Below, piece after piece: positions 44,877 through 53,060 of a stretch of DNA of 64,000 bases. This DNA is from Rubrivivax sp. (lineage in GTDB: Bacteria; Pseudomonadota; Gammaproteobacteria; Burkholderiales; Burkholderiaceae_C), in contig JAIXSE010000029.1 of NCBI GenBank assembly GCA_027484825.1, forward strand, positions 1 through 64,000, written 5' to 3'. Below the pieces are notes generated by a model that was not told the DNA's origin, did no database searches, and saw nothing but the letters and a program-made list of their open reading frames with translations. The number at the start of each line of letters is the position of its first letter. The stretch's first letter is position 1. A program made the position numbers and the translations under genes.

Positions 44877-46973
44877 ATGCTGCGCCTGGAGCGACTCCCG
44901 ACCGCTGCAGCCACCTTGTCCGCCGTTCTCTCCGACCTCCCATCCCCTGCCCGTCCGCCGGATCATCTGGGCTCCGCCCTGATGCTGGCGGTGCTGCTGC
45001 ATGTGCTGGTGGTGCTGGTGGTGGGCAATGCCCCGGGAGGCACGGCCAAACCCGGTGAAGGCGCCTGGGGGCCGATCACCGTCCGACTTCAGGGCGACCG
45101 GTTCGAGCAAGGGTCAGGCGACCCGGCGGTGATCGTGCCGGAGCGCGGGCCTGTGGGCACTGCGCGTGAACAGCGCTATGGCGGCACGGTCCGTCCCGAG
45201 GCGCCCAAGCCGGATGAAGCGCCCGGAGCGGCGCGGCAGGGGCAGTGGCGGCAGACGCCGGGGGAGCGGCTGACCGGGGATGAGGAAGCGGCTGCGAAGG
45301 CGGAGCTGCGGCCGAGCGCGACAACGCCAGTGAAGCCGGTGACGCCAGAGGCGAAGCCAGCGGCGCCGGTGGCTCCTGCGCCTGTGACGGCAGAGCGGAA
45401 TGCGGCGCCGGCGCCGACACCTGCTGGAGCAGGGGATGCCGCAGCGGCCAAGGCGGTGTCATCCGTGACTGCGCCTTCGCCGGTGGCGGTGCCTGCTCCT
45501 GCGCCCTCTCCATCGCCCTCTCCATCGCCTTCTCCATCGCCTTCTCCATCGCCTGCGACTGGCACCGCCATAGCGCCGACGCCTACTGTGCCGCCGTCGC
45601 CCTCGCCGTCACCCATTCCGACGCCCACACCCTCCACAGAAGCTCCCGCCCCGACAGCCACGCTGTCTCTGCCAGCGGATGCCTCTCCGCAGGTGGGTCG
45701 ACTGTCGCCGTCGCGTGACGCGCCTCAGAAACTACCCGTCTCACGCAACGACGCCCCATTGCCAGCGCCGTCTGCCCTTGAGTTGCCCCGGCCCACGCTG
45801 AGCGACACGCCCACGACGCTGCGACGCATCGAGCGTCAGGCAGCGCCGGGGACGCAGGCAGATCGTCGGGCGACGCTGGAGCCGGAAGGTCCGCTGCAAG
45901 GGCCTGCGGCTTTGCAACTGCCGGAGCCACCACGTCCGACTTTGAGCGACACGTCAGAGCCCATTCGACGCCTTGAGCGCACACCCACGGCCACGACGGG
46001 CCGCAAAGCGCCGTCCAAGACAGCCGATGCGCCTTTGCCTGCGCCAGCCGCCTTGCAGTTGCCTGAGCCACCGCGACCGACGTTGAGCGACAGCCCGACG
46101 ACCGTTCAGCGGCTTCAGCGCCCACCGGCCGAGCGGCTGACGACGGTCACGCCGTCCGCGTCTCCGGCGTTGACGGCACCGGCGCCGCTGCCGACGCTCA
46201 CGCCCGCTGCGCCGGCCGCCCAGGTTCCTGCGACCACCCAGGCCGCGACGCCGTCGCAGGTGACGTCGCCGTCAGTGCCGAAGTCGACGGTCGCGCCGGC
46301 GCCCACGCCCATCCCGGCGACGACGCCCAGCCCCTTGCAGCCGCCAAGTACGGCGCCGGCGCCATCGCAGCTGTCCAGCCCTGCAACGGCCGCTCCGTCG
46401 CCATCCCCATCAACGTCTCCATCGCCGCCCCCATCGCCTGCTCAAGCGCAGGCGACACCGCCCACCCAGACAGCGTCACCTGCGACCTCGGCGACGACTC
46501 CGGCACCGGCGGCCCCGACAGTCGCACCACCGAGCGCGGCGGCGGTTCCGCCCTCCTCCACACCACGGCCCGCCACCGCGCTGACGCCCAACGCCAGCAC
46601 CACGCCCACGCCAGCGAATCGGATCTCGCTGGATGGATCGAGTACGCCCAGCAGCACGCAACCCAGCGTGGGCGCTCCCGACGCAGGGTCCCGCACGGGC
46701 CAGGACATCGCCACTCCGGCTTCGACGCCGCCCAATGCGCCGAATCGGCTGGACCTGACGCCGCGGTCGCAGCGCGGCCCTGCACTGCCGCGCGGGAATG
46801 CATACGGCGTGATCCAGGCGATGCCGACACCGCCCGAGCCGAAGGACAAGCTGGCCGATGAAATCAAGCGCGCGGGGCAGGAGGAATGCCGCAAGGCCTA
46901 TGCAGACAAGGGGCTGCTGGCAGTGGTGCCACTGGTGCGTGATACGGCGAAGGACAAGGGCTGTCGCTGGTGA
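44877..46973 (+). CDS. Proline-rich membrane-anchored protein with internal repeats
   Basis: A 698-residue protein of unknown function. One transmembrane segment near the N-terminus (ALMLAVLLHVLVVLVVG, about residues 34-50) anchors a very long Pro/Ala/Ser/Thr-rich region. It contains a Pro-Ser run coded by a 12-base tandem repeat (near 45503-45556) and three copies of a motif of about 45 residues, ALQLPEPPRPTLSD followed by RLER (near 45748, 45886 and 46028). A compact C-terminal module contains two cysteines (GQEECRKAYADKG and DKGCRW). The layout recalls TonB, but the TonB C-terminal domain is not recognised. The many long frames on the opposite strand are compositional shadows. Confidence 0.7.
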   Translation: MLRLERLPTAAATLSAVLSDLPSPARPPDHLGSALMLAVLLHVLVVLVVGNAPGGTAKPGEGAWGPITVRLQGDRFEQGSGDPAVIVPERGPVGTAREQRYGGTVRPEAPKPDEAPGAARQGQWRQTPGERLTGDEEAAAKAELRPSATTPVKPVTPEAKPAAPVAPAPVTAERNAAPAPTPAGAGDAAAAKAVSSVTAPSPVAVPAPAPSPSPSPSPSPSPSPSPATGTAIAPTPTVPPSPSPSPIPTPTPSTEAPAPTATLSLPADASPQVGRLSPSRDAPQKLPVSRNDAPLPAPSALELPRPTLSDTPTTLRRIERQAAPGTQADRRATLEPEGPLQGPAALQLPEPPRPTLSDTSEPIRRLERTPTATTGRKAPSKTADAPLPAPAALQLPEPPRPTLSDSPTTVQRLQRPPAERLTTVTPSASPALTAPAPLPTLTPAAPAAQVPATTQAATPSQVTSPSVPKSTVAPAPTPIPATTPSPLQPPSTAPAPSQLSSPATAAPSPSPSTSPSPPPSPAQAQATPPTQTASPATSATTPAPAAPTVAPPSAAAVPPSSTPRPATALTPNASTTPTPANRISLDGSSTPSSTQPSVGAPDAGSRTGQDIATPASTPPNAPNRLDLTPRSQRGPALPRGNAYGVIQAMPTPPEPKDKLADEIKRAGQEECRKAYADKGLLAVVPLVRDTAKDKGCRW

Positions 46974-47067
46974 AAGATCGGTGCGCTGATCGCCATTGAG
47001 CGCCTCTGAAACCGGGGTTTCGTCAAGGTGGCGCGGAGGGGTTTTTTGCTATAGTGAATCGCATGTT

Positions 47068-47128
<61 letters not shown>

Positions 47129-47143
<15 letters not shown>

Positions 47144-47186
47144 ACTGATTCGGCCTCAGAGGGGAACCTCTGGGGCCTTTGTCATT
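47129..47186 (+). repeat. 58-base direct repeat, copy 1 (tRNA 3' end plus terminator)
   Basis: Includes the last 15 bases of tRNA-Ala and its terminator: stem GGCCTCAGAGG/CCTCTGGGGCC (47152-47177) with a GGAA loop. It is identical over all 58 bases to 48487-48544. Position and content fit an attachment-site duplication made by an element that integrated at the tRNA 3' end. Confidence 0.9.
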
Positions 47187-47355
47187 CAAGGGCTTATTCC
47201 CGTAATCGTAGCCCCCCCTGGGCAGGGGCAGGCATGACTACTTTGCGGGGCGCGCAGTGTGCCACCGCCTGAAGCCACAGTTAGTCACTCGCAAGCGCCT
47301 GCGCGCCGGTACTGCTGCGCAGGCCCGTCCGGTCGGCGCTCCATACAATGGGGCA

Positions 47356-47805
47356 ATGACCGACGACCTCACCCCTGCGGGTCAAGACCCTCACGCCAGC
47401 CTCACCTGGCATGCTGCCCTCCTGGGGGCCGCGGTCGGTATCGCAGGCCCCGCCTACACAGGCACGCTGACGAGCAACGTAGCGACGCGGGTCATGCTTG
47501 CCAATGGGCACACCCTGCAAGAGGTGTATGCGTACCTGGGGCAGTACGCCTTCACGCTGCCGATGGTGCTCGGCTTCACAAGCACCATCGTCTTCGCGTT
47601 CGCCTGCGGGTGGGTCTCTGCAGCCTACGGTCGGGGCTCTGCGGTATCCCAGGGACTTGCTGCCGGGATGCTGGCCGTCTCCTTTTCCCTCGTCATGCTG
47701 CTCAATCCAGCCGAAAGCCCAAACCTGGTGTACTTGGCCGCCGGCTTGCTGATCCAGATCTTGGGAAGCGTGGTCGGCGCGTGGGCGTTCAAACGCAAGC
47801 GCTGA
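47356..47805 (+). CDS. Hypothetical four-helix membrane protein
   Basis: A 149-residue protein with about four transmembrane segments (AALLGAAVGIAGPAYTGTL, FTLPMVLGFTSTIVFAFACG, GLAAGMLAVSFSLVMLL and LVYLAAGLLIQILGSVVGAW) and a basic C-terminus (FKRKR). The ATG at 47356 was chosen over longer in-frame starts that add a basic, unconserved stretch. It lies inside the segment bounded by the 58-base repeats. No family is recognised; it could be cargo of a small integrated element. Confidence 0.65.
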   Translation: MTDDLTPAGQDPHASLTWHAALLGAAVGIAGPAYTGTLTSNVATRVMLANGHTLQEVYAYLGQYAFTLPMVLGFTSTIVFAFACGWVSAAYGRGSAVSQGLAAGMLAVSFSLVMLLNPAESPNLVYLAAGLLIQILGSVVGAWAFKRKR

Positions 47806-47880
47806 CCCCCGCCGTCCAGAGAACCATTGTTGGACACCATCGTGGACCCGGGGAACAAGGGGAAACAGTGACCGGGGCCG

Positions 47881-48333
47881 TCAGCTTATGGGGTGATAGT
47901 TTTTGTCGAGCGCGTGGACATCGACCACACTGCCGAGCCATTCGCTCAAAGCAGCAACCACCGTCTCGCGGAGCACTTCCAGCTCAGGCGTATCGCGGAC
48001 TGCTTGCCTCAGCCACCCTCGGGTGCTGCTGGTCAGGTGGATGCGATAGCTCCCGGTCTCAGGGTCATCGCAAAAGATGTCGATTGCGAGCCGGACGCCA
48101 GCGTGGTCGAACCAGATGAACCAGCCCCAATCCTCTTCACCCGGCTCTTGCTCGCCGTACCTCGCAGCGAGGGCGGGAAGGAAACTGGACGCCACAACGT
48201 CGCCGCCAACGCAGCACTCATTGATGTAGTCGGTGTGATCCAGAGGCGGAAGCTTCTTCGAGAACGCGATTTCGTAGGGCATCGGGGAATCGTCTGGGGC
48301 AAGCAGCGAGTGCCACTGTAGCGCCTGGGTCAT
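47881..48333 (-). CDS. Hypothetical cytoplasmic protein
   Basis: Up to 150 residues; an internal ATG at 48282 (MPYEIAFSKKLPPLDH) may be the true start because the sequence before it is weak. The protein is acidic, with GEEDWGWFIWFDHAGVRLAI and FCDDPETGSYRIHLTS. The compact acidic character resembles small immunity-type proteins, but no toxin gene is next to it and I do not recognise the family. It lies inside the tRNA-flanked segment, convergent with the membrane-protein gene. Confidence 0.6.
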   Translation of the reverse strand: MTQALQWHSLLAPDDSPMPYEIAFSKKLPPLDHTDYINECCVGGDVVASSFLPALAARYGEQEPGEEDWGWFIWFDHAGVRLAIDIFCDDPETGSYRIHLTSSTRGWLRQAVRDTPELEVLRETVVAALSEWLGSVVDVHALDKNYHPIS

Positions 48334-48723
48334 GCTGAGCAGTCAGAGTTGACGTACTTCCGAAGTCTTCCCAGAATGAAGACCTAACCGCCTCCCAGAA
48401 CGGAAAGCAACCCAGCCAGACGAATCGGACCTTTCCCATATCCGACAAGCACTTGGCGATGGACAACGGAGGCGACATCGAGTCCGTCCTCCTCTCCACC
48501 AACTGATTCGGCCTCAGAGGGGAACCTCTGGGGCCTTTGTCATTTCGGAATTTGGCCATTGGCCTTCCCGCACCGGCGAAGACGCGGCCAAGGCGCGCCA
48601 CGCGTAAACCCATAGCGTCCAGAAGTGCTCGAGATCCACCAACGCTCGCCACGGCCATTCCCTCAACTGCCACTGACCACGGACGGACCGACGCAGAGCG
48701 TTCGGCCAGACGGCTTTCCGCAT
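48334..48723. other. Spacer holding the second tRNA-derived repeat
   Basis: About 390 bases without a convincing gene. Its main content is copy 2 of the 58-base repeat at 48487-48544. Just before that copy, ATCGAGTCCG resembles the T-loop of a tRNA but does not continue into a complete tRNA. Confidence 0.6.
48487..48544 (+). repeat. 58-base direct repeat, copy 2
   Basis: An exact copy of 47129-47186: the final 15 bases of tRNA-Ala with CCA, then its terminator hairpin. The rest of the tRNA is missing here, so this copy marks the far end of the inserted or duplicated segment. Confidence 0.9.
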
Positions 48724-49233
48724 TCATTCAATCTCTCTGATCCGAACAGGCCGGATCGTCTGGATGTGTGCGAGCGCGGTCTCGAAATTGATGCTGGAGC
48801 CCGGTACGACGATTCGGAAGAGATGACCGAAGTCAATAACCAGTCCTTTGTCTTCCAGGCCCTTCAGCCCATCAAATCCACCGTCCCAAACCTCCACATA
48901 CTCCTTGGGTCGTGAAATTGGGAACGTCACTTCGAATCGCATTGACTTGATGGTGACGATGTCAGCGACCGCGAAAATTTCCCATGCCTTCTTGGGGATG
49001 GCAACGATCCCTCTGAAAGTCATGCTCATCCACCAGGCCAAGTACATCAAAGCGATGCCACCGGTAGCCACTATGTAGAAGGCCGCAGTCAAGAGCGAGA
49101 GATATAACAAGCCGTTGCCTCGCATCCAGAAGGCGATCGCCGCCACAACGGCTAGAAGAATGGCAAGAGGCCCAGCCAAAGACAACCACTGCAGCGCGCA
49201 GAAGAGCTCAGGTGAAAGGCGCCTATGCGTCAT
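48724..49233 (-). CDS. Hypothetical membrane protein
   Basis: About 169 residues from an ATG preceded by GAGGAGGG (an upstream in-frame ATG at 49251 is less well placed). Two or three helices lie at about residues 15-35, 40-60 and 55-80 (LAGPLAILLAVVAAIAFWM, LLYLSLLTAAFYIVATGGIAL). The C-terminal 80 residues are soluble with mixed strands (MRFEVTFPISRPKEYVEVWD). It starts 10 bases after the stop of the secreted-protein gene on the same strand, so the two form an operon. No family is recognised. Confidence 0.65.
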   Translation of the reverse strand: MTHRRLSPELFCALQWLSLAGPLAILLAVVAAIAFWMRGNGLLYLSLLTAAFYIVATGGIALMYLAWWMSMTFRGIVAIPKKAWEIFAVADIVTIKSMRFEVTFPISRPKEYVEVWDGGFDGLKGLEDKGLVIDFGHLFRIVVPGSSINFETALAHIQTIRPVRIREIE

Positions 49234-49243
49234 GGATCCCTCC

Positions 49244-49936
49244 TCATTCACCGCATTGCTGACGACGAGACACCCGCCGGACTTCCTCTTTCACAGCCGC
49301 GTACGCCTCACCCGAGCGAAACTTCTCCCACCGACCGCTCCACGGCTCAATGCGTCCGGCACGCACAGGCACCGGATCACCGCTCAAGAAGAAATCCTGC
49401 GAGGCCGAATCCTTGGGCTGCACGAGCGCCAGCCAATAGGTCTGTCCTGAGACCAAAGCACCGCCTCGCTCTTCCACCACCCGCAGCCTGACTCCCTGAT
49501 CGACGACCTCACCGCCCACGCGCACCACGCTCACGCGCGGCCCCACCTGCAGCCCGGCGCGGGCCCTCACCACCTCGACGATCTCGAACTCCGTCCGCGT
49601 GAGGATGGACGCGTTGCGGCTTGTCAGCGCCGACACGGAATCCCCGGCCTTGGCCACCACCATCAGCTGAGCGCCGCAGACCGTCTGCTCCAGCATCTGG
49701 TCCTCGCCCGACTCGCCCGCTTTAGGCGTGTACGCCCGAAGGGGCGGCAGGGTCTCGATGTAGAACCCACGCGCGCCATCCGGGAACTGCTCCGCCTGGT
49801 GAATATCCGCAGCCACGCCCTCTGCATTCACGCGCAGGAACTTCTCTGCGGCCTCCAGCGAGACCTTGTCCCACGCTGGAACCGCGAACGCACACGGCAT
49901 CACGGTGGCGCACAGCAGCGCCAGAATCATTTTCAT
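49244..49936 (-). CDS. Hypothetical exported protein
   Basis: About 230 residues. It begins with a clear signal peptide (MKMILALLCATVMPCAFA) and has a good ribosome-binding site (GGGAGGA). The mature part is beta-rich (GARGFYIETLPPLRAYTP, VCGAQLMVVAKAGDSVSA, GQTYWLALVQPKD) with a basic C-terminus. It is the first gene of a two-gene unit with the membrane protein downstream. It resembles tissue-inhibitor-like OB folds in having CGAQLMVV and TYWLAL segments, but that is only a guess. Confidence 0.65.
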   Translation of the reverse strand: MKMILALLCATVMPCAFAVPAWDKVSLEAAEKFLRVNAEGVAADIHQAEQFPDGARGFYIETLPPLRAYTPKAGESGEDQMLEQTVCGAQLMVVAKAGDSVSALTSRNASILTRTEFEIVEVVRARAGLQVGPRVSVVRVGGEVVDQGVRLRVVEERGGALVSGQTYWLALVQPKDSASQDFFLSGDPVPVRAGRIEPWSGRWEKFRSGEAYAAVKEEVRRVSRRQQCGE

Positions 49937-50124
49937 AAGTCCTCCCTGCCCTGATCTCTCAACCAATGGGCCGCACCACTTCCGCGGCACAGCCGTCGCC
50001 GAACGCTTTGCTCATCCGGGCATTCACATCATCGCGCAGACACGCACCGACGCAACACCGAAGCGGATGCCGCCCACCACCAACATCCGCCAAGAAAAAA
50101 AACTTCATCACGGCCACCAGAACC

Positions 50125-50180
50125 GTAGACAGCTCTGTCTACATGAGTCAGAATTCAGCCATGTAGACAGATTTGTCTAT
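50125..50180. promoter_or_regulatory. Two TetR-type palindromic operators
   Basis: GTAGACAG-CT-CTGTCTAC at 50125-50142 and GTAGACAGATTTGTCTAT at 50163-50180 are palindromes sharing the half-site TAGACA. Their centres are 38 bases apart and end about 50 bases before the NTF2-like gene. Half-sites of this form are usual for TetR-family repressors. No TetR gene is found nearby. Confidence 0.6.
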
Positions 50181-50231
50181 ACGCCACCGGTCTGCGGCAG
50201 AAGCCAGGCCCGAACTGACTGAGGAATCGCC

Positions 50232-50699
50232 ATGGAAATCCGTCCTCCCCTGCCCCCTTTCACTCACGAAACCGCCCTGCAGAAGATCCGTCTGGCGGAA
50301 GATGGCTGGAACAGCCGCGACCCGGCCAAGATCGTGCTGGCCTACAGCCCGGACACCAACTGGCGCAACCGCGCCGAGTTCCCGCAGGGCCGCGCTGAGG
50401 CCCAGGCCCTGCTCGAACGCAAGTGGGCGCGTGAACTGGACTACCGCCTGATCAAGGAACTCTGGTCCTATTCCGGCAACCGCATCGCCGTGCGCTTCGT
50501 CTACGAATGGCATGACGACGCCGGCAACTGGTTCCGCAGCCATGGCAATGAGAACTGGGAATTCGACGCGAACGGCCTGATGACCCATCGCCACGCGAGC
50601 ATCAACGACCGTCCGATCAAGGCCGAAGACCGCAAGTTCTTCTGGCCGCTGGGTCGCCGTCCCGACGACCATCCCGGCCTGACCGAACTGGGCCTGTGA
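50232..50699 (+). CDS. NTF2/SnoaL-like protein (DUF1348)
   Basis: A 155-residue cone-shaped NTF2-fold protein of the DUF1348 family. Typical segments are [41 protein letters not shown] and the C-terminal [20 protein letters not shown]. Members are often induced with oxidative or xenobiotic-stress genes, but the reaction, if any, is unknown. The gene is monocistronic and preceded by a pair of palindromic operators, so repression by a TetR-family protein encoded elsewhere is likely. Confidence 0.88.
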   Translation: MEIRPPLPPFTHETALQKIRLAEDGWNSRDPAKIVLAYSPDTNWRNRAEFPQGRAEAQALLERKWARELDYRLIKELWSYSGNRIAVRFVYEWHDDAGNWFRSHGNENWEFDANGLMTHRHASINDRPIKAEDRKFFWPLGRRPDDHPGLTELGL

Positions 50700-50814
50700 G
50701 CCCCCAGCGGTTCGCCTGATTCAGCACGATGGCGGCAGCGCCCAAGGGCGCTCCGGATGACCAGACCGCTGTGCGTGGATCAGGCCGCTGGACAACACTG
50801 CTGGCGGGGACGTT

Positions 50815-51210
50815 TCACAACGGCCCCTGCGTCCCCCGCTGCAGCATGGCCACCAACGCCAGCCGCTGCCGCTCCAGCGCCGCCATCTGGTCTTCAATCG
50901 CTGCCAGGCGCTCCCGCTGCGCCTGCGTGGTCTCGGTGCAAGGTGCCGCGCCTGCAATCATCAGCATGCAACCAGGGAAGCTGCGCACTTCTTCCAGCGT
51001 GAAGCCGGCCGTCAGAAAGCGCTGGATCTGCTGAACCTGGACCACGGCCACCCGGCGAAAGCGGCGATAGCCGTTGTCCGCCCGGAACGATTGCAGCAGC
51101 CCAAGCCCGTCGTAATGCCGCAAGGCGCGAACGCTGACGCCGCACGCTTGGGACAAGGCGCCGATGGATAAGAAGCCTGCCTCCTCGGCGACGGAAGACC
51201 TGTCTGTCAT
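50815..51210 (-). CDS. MerR-family transcriptional regulator
   Basis: A 131-residue regulator. The N-terminal winged helix is clear (FLSIGALSQACGVSVRALRHYDGLGLL, which I split as SIGALSQACGVSVRALRHYD), followed by the arm RRFRRVAVVQVQQIQRFLTAG. A coiled-coil dimerisation helix follows (QRERLAAIEDQMAALERQR). Cysteines at about residues 81 and 91 (PGCMLM, APCTET) could sense metal or redox state. It is divergent from the alpha/beta-hydrolase gene across an 82-base gap, so that gene is its likely target. Confidence 0.9.
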   Translation of the reverse strand: MTDRSSVAEEAGFLSIGALSQACGVSVRALRHYDGLGLLQSFRADNGYRRFRRVAVVQVQQIQRFLTAGFTLEEVRSFPGCMLMIAGAAPCTETTQAQRERLAAIEDQMAALERQRLALVAMLQRGTQGPL

Positions 51211-51292
51211 CCGGGAAATGCTATCACCGCCCTTGACCCTGACATGGGTGTGAGGCTTCAGAGTCGCGGCTCCTTCACTTCAAGAGCCCTCC

Positions 51293-52222
51293 ATGTTGTT
51301 CTCAATGACTTCGACGCTGAAGCGCCTCCTGTCCTCCGGGCTGATGGCTGCGGCACTGTCGGCCGGACTGCTCGGCCACGCCAGCGCAGAGTCGGCCTCG
51401 CGCCAATACACCGTTCAGGCGCCGGATGGCGTGGTGTTGTCCGTTCAGGAGACCGGTGATCCCCAAGGCCCGCCAGTCATCCTGGTCCACGGCCTGTTGG
51501 GCAGCCATCTCAGTTGGCAGGAGCAACTGTCCGCCCCCGAGCTCCAGTCGATGCGGTTGATCTCCTTCGACCTCCGGGGCCACGGCCAGTCCAGCAGCCC
51601 CTCAGGCCCCCTGCCCTACACCGAGGGGCGCCGCTGGGCCGAGGATCTGCAAGCAGTCATTCAAGCGTCGGGCGCGCAGCACCCCGTCATGGTCGGCTGG
51701 TCCCTGGGCGCTGCGGTGATCTCCAACTACCTGGCCGTGCACGGGGACACGTCCGTGGGCGGCGTTGTTTATGTCGGCGGAGTGATTGAGTTGAAAGAAG
51801 CCCTGATCGTGCCTCATCCTGAGGTCTATCGGGACATGACGTCCACCGACTTGCGCACCCGTCTGGATGCAGAGCGGGTGTTCCTGCGACTGTGCTTCGA
51901 GCAGGCGCCTGACGCAGCCACCTTCCAACGTCTGCAGGCGAATGCCGCCATGGCCTCCTTCGACATGCAGAAGTCGGTGCACCGGATGTCGGTGGAGGCA
52001 GCGTCCGGCCTCCAGCGACTGCGCAAGCCCATGCTGCAGATCTACGGGGAACGCGACGCGTTGGTCAACGCAAAGGCCTCTGCGGAGCGGGCATTGCAGC
52101 TGAACCCGTCCATTCAGACGCTGTTCTATGCAGACGCCGGTCATGCGCCGTTCGTGGAAGCGTCCCAGCGCTTCAACAAGGACTTGGCCACGTTTGTGCG
52201 GAAGGTGCAGCCGAGCCGCTGA
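51293..52222 (+). CDS. Exported alpha/beta-hydrolase
   Basis: A 309-residue hydrolase with a signal peptide (LMAAALSAGLLGHASAES). The oxyanion region VILVHGLLGSHLSW, nucleophile elbow VGWSLGAAV, acid residue in YGERDALVN and histidine in YADAGHAPFVE complete the catalytic set. It is probably an esterase or haloperoxidase-like enzyme in the periplasm; the substrate is unknown. An ATG at 51305 is an alternative start. The divergent MerR gene is probably its regulator. Confidence 0.85.
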   Translation: MLFSMTSTLKRLLSSGLMAAALSAGLLGHASAESASRQYTVQAPDGVVLSVQETGDPQGPPVILVHGLLGSHLSWQEQLSAPELQSMRLISFDLRGHGQSSSPSGPLPYTEGRRWAEDLQAVIQASGAQHPVMVGWSLGAAVISNYLAVHGDTSVGGVVYVGGVIELKEALIVPHPEVYRDMTSTDLRTRLDAERVFLRLCFEQAPDAATFQRLQANAAMASFDMQKSVHRMSVEAASGLQRLRKPMLQIYGERDALVNAKASAERALQLNPSIQTLFYADAGHAPFVEASQRFNKDLATFVRKVQPSR

Positions 52223-52470
52223 CAGGACATGACTCGGATCGAGCCGGGTCGCAGCCCCCCCCCTGCAGCCGGAGGCCACCCGCAGCCGCGTTGAGTGCCC
52301 ATTGCGGAGCGCCATGCCATGTCATGCAGACCGCTCAAGGGATGCAAAGCGGTCGCCCGCGACCCGGTGCTCGGTGCTCGGCGCTCGGTGCTCACCGCTA
52401 CCCCCGCCTTGGACAATTTGTCTCATTGCCGAGTCTCAAGCCCTCCCAGGCGGCTGCCTACAATGCCGAC

Positions 52471-52872
52471 ATGCCTGCGTCCCGGCCCGCATTAGCCCGT
52501 CTCGCCTGGATCGTGTCCTTCACGATCCTGTTGGCTGCGCTGTTGCCGACGCTCTCTCATGCCGTGATGCAGGATCGCGCGGGCTCGCTGGCGGACATCT
52601 GCTCCGCCACCGGCGCGCGCGTCGTGATGCTGTCTTCAGGCGACACCGCGGCGACGGACGACGGACAGGGGGAGAAATCCTCGGCCGCCAGTTCGATGAA
52701 CTGCCCCTACTGCACGCTACACCACGGCGCGCCTGCCCTGCTCCCCCCGGCACTGGCCGTCCAGCCGCCCGCCGCGCTGGGCTTCGAAGTGCCTCACCTG
52801 TTCCTGAGCGCGCCCCGCCCGCTGTTCGCCTGGGCCAGCGCGCGCGCCAGAGCCCCTCCACGGATCGGCTGA
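52471..52872 (+). CDS. DUF2946 family protein
   Basis: A 133-residue exported protein with an N-terminal hydrophobic segment (WIVSFTILLAALLPTLSHAV) and the DUF2946 centre NCPYCTLHHGAPALLPP, whose CxxC and paired histidines suggest metal binding. DUF2946 genes typically precede TonB-dependent receptors and PepSY proteins in copper- or iron-related clusters, as here. The start at 52471 precedes the signal segment; longer in-frame codons upstream are not conserved. A weak AT-rich inverted motif at 52411-52430 (GGACAATTTGTCTCATTGCC) is a doubtful Fur-like site. Confidence 0.82.
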   Translation: MPASRPALARLAWIVSFTILLAALLPTLSHAVMQDRAGSLADICSATGARVVMLSSGDTAATDDGQGEKSSAASSMNCPYCTLHHGAPALLPPALAVQPPAALGFEVPHLFLSAPRPLFAWASARARAPPRIG

Positions 52873-53060
52873 AGACCGGATGACCTCACCGGTCGTCCCG
52901 CGATGACCTGATCGGTCCTCTCGCTTCTCACGGCCCACGCCAGCGTTGGCGCAGGGCCCTTCATCGATCCTCGGAACCGCACCTGCAAGCGTCCGCACCT
53001 GCACGCGCGTTTCGCGTCCGATCGCCTCCGCTGCGACGGACCTCGTCCCTCAGGAACAGC

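Noticed and set aside
45076..46894. Several long minus-strand frames opposite the proline-rich gene
   Set aside because: Their composition (Gly/Val/Ala/Arg runs) is the complement of the Pro/Ser/Ala repeats; no start signals or domains.
48470..48501. A second tRNA gene at the downstream repeat
   Set aside because: Only the last 15 bases match a tRNA; the acceptor 5' strand, D-arm and anticodon arm are absent.
52411..52430. Fur box upstream of the DUF2946/TonB-receptor genes
   Set aside because: Similarity to the Fur consensus is weak and could be chance; mentioned only within the gene entry.
52302..52883. Alternative-frame proteins over DUF2946
   Set aside because: Arginine-rich shadow translation; the DUF2946 frame has a signal peptide and the CxxC motif.
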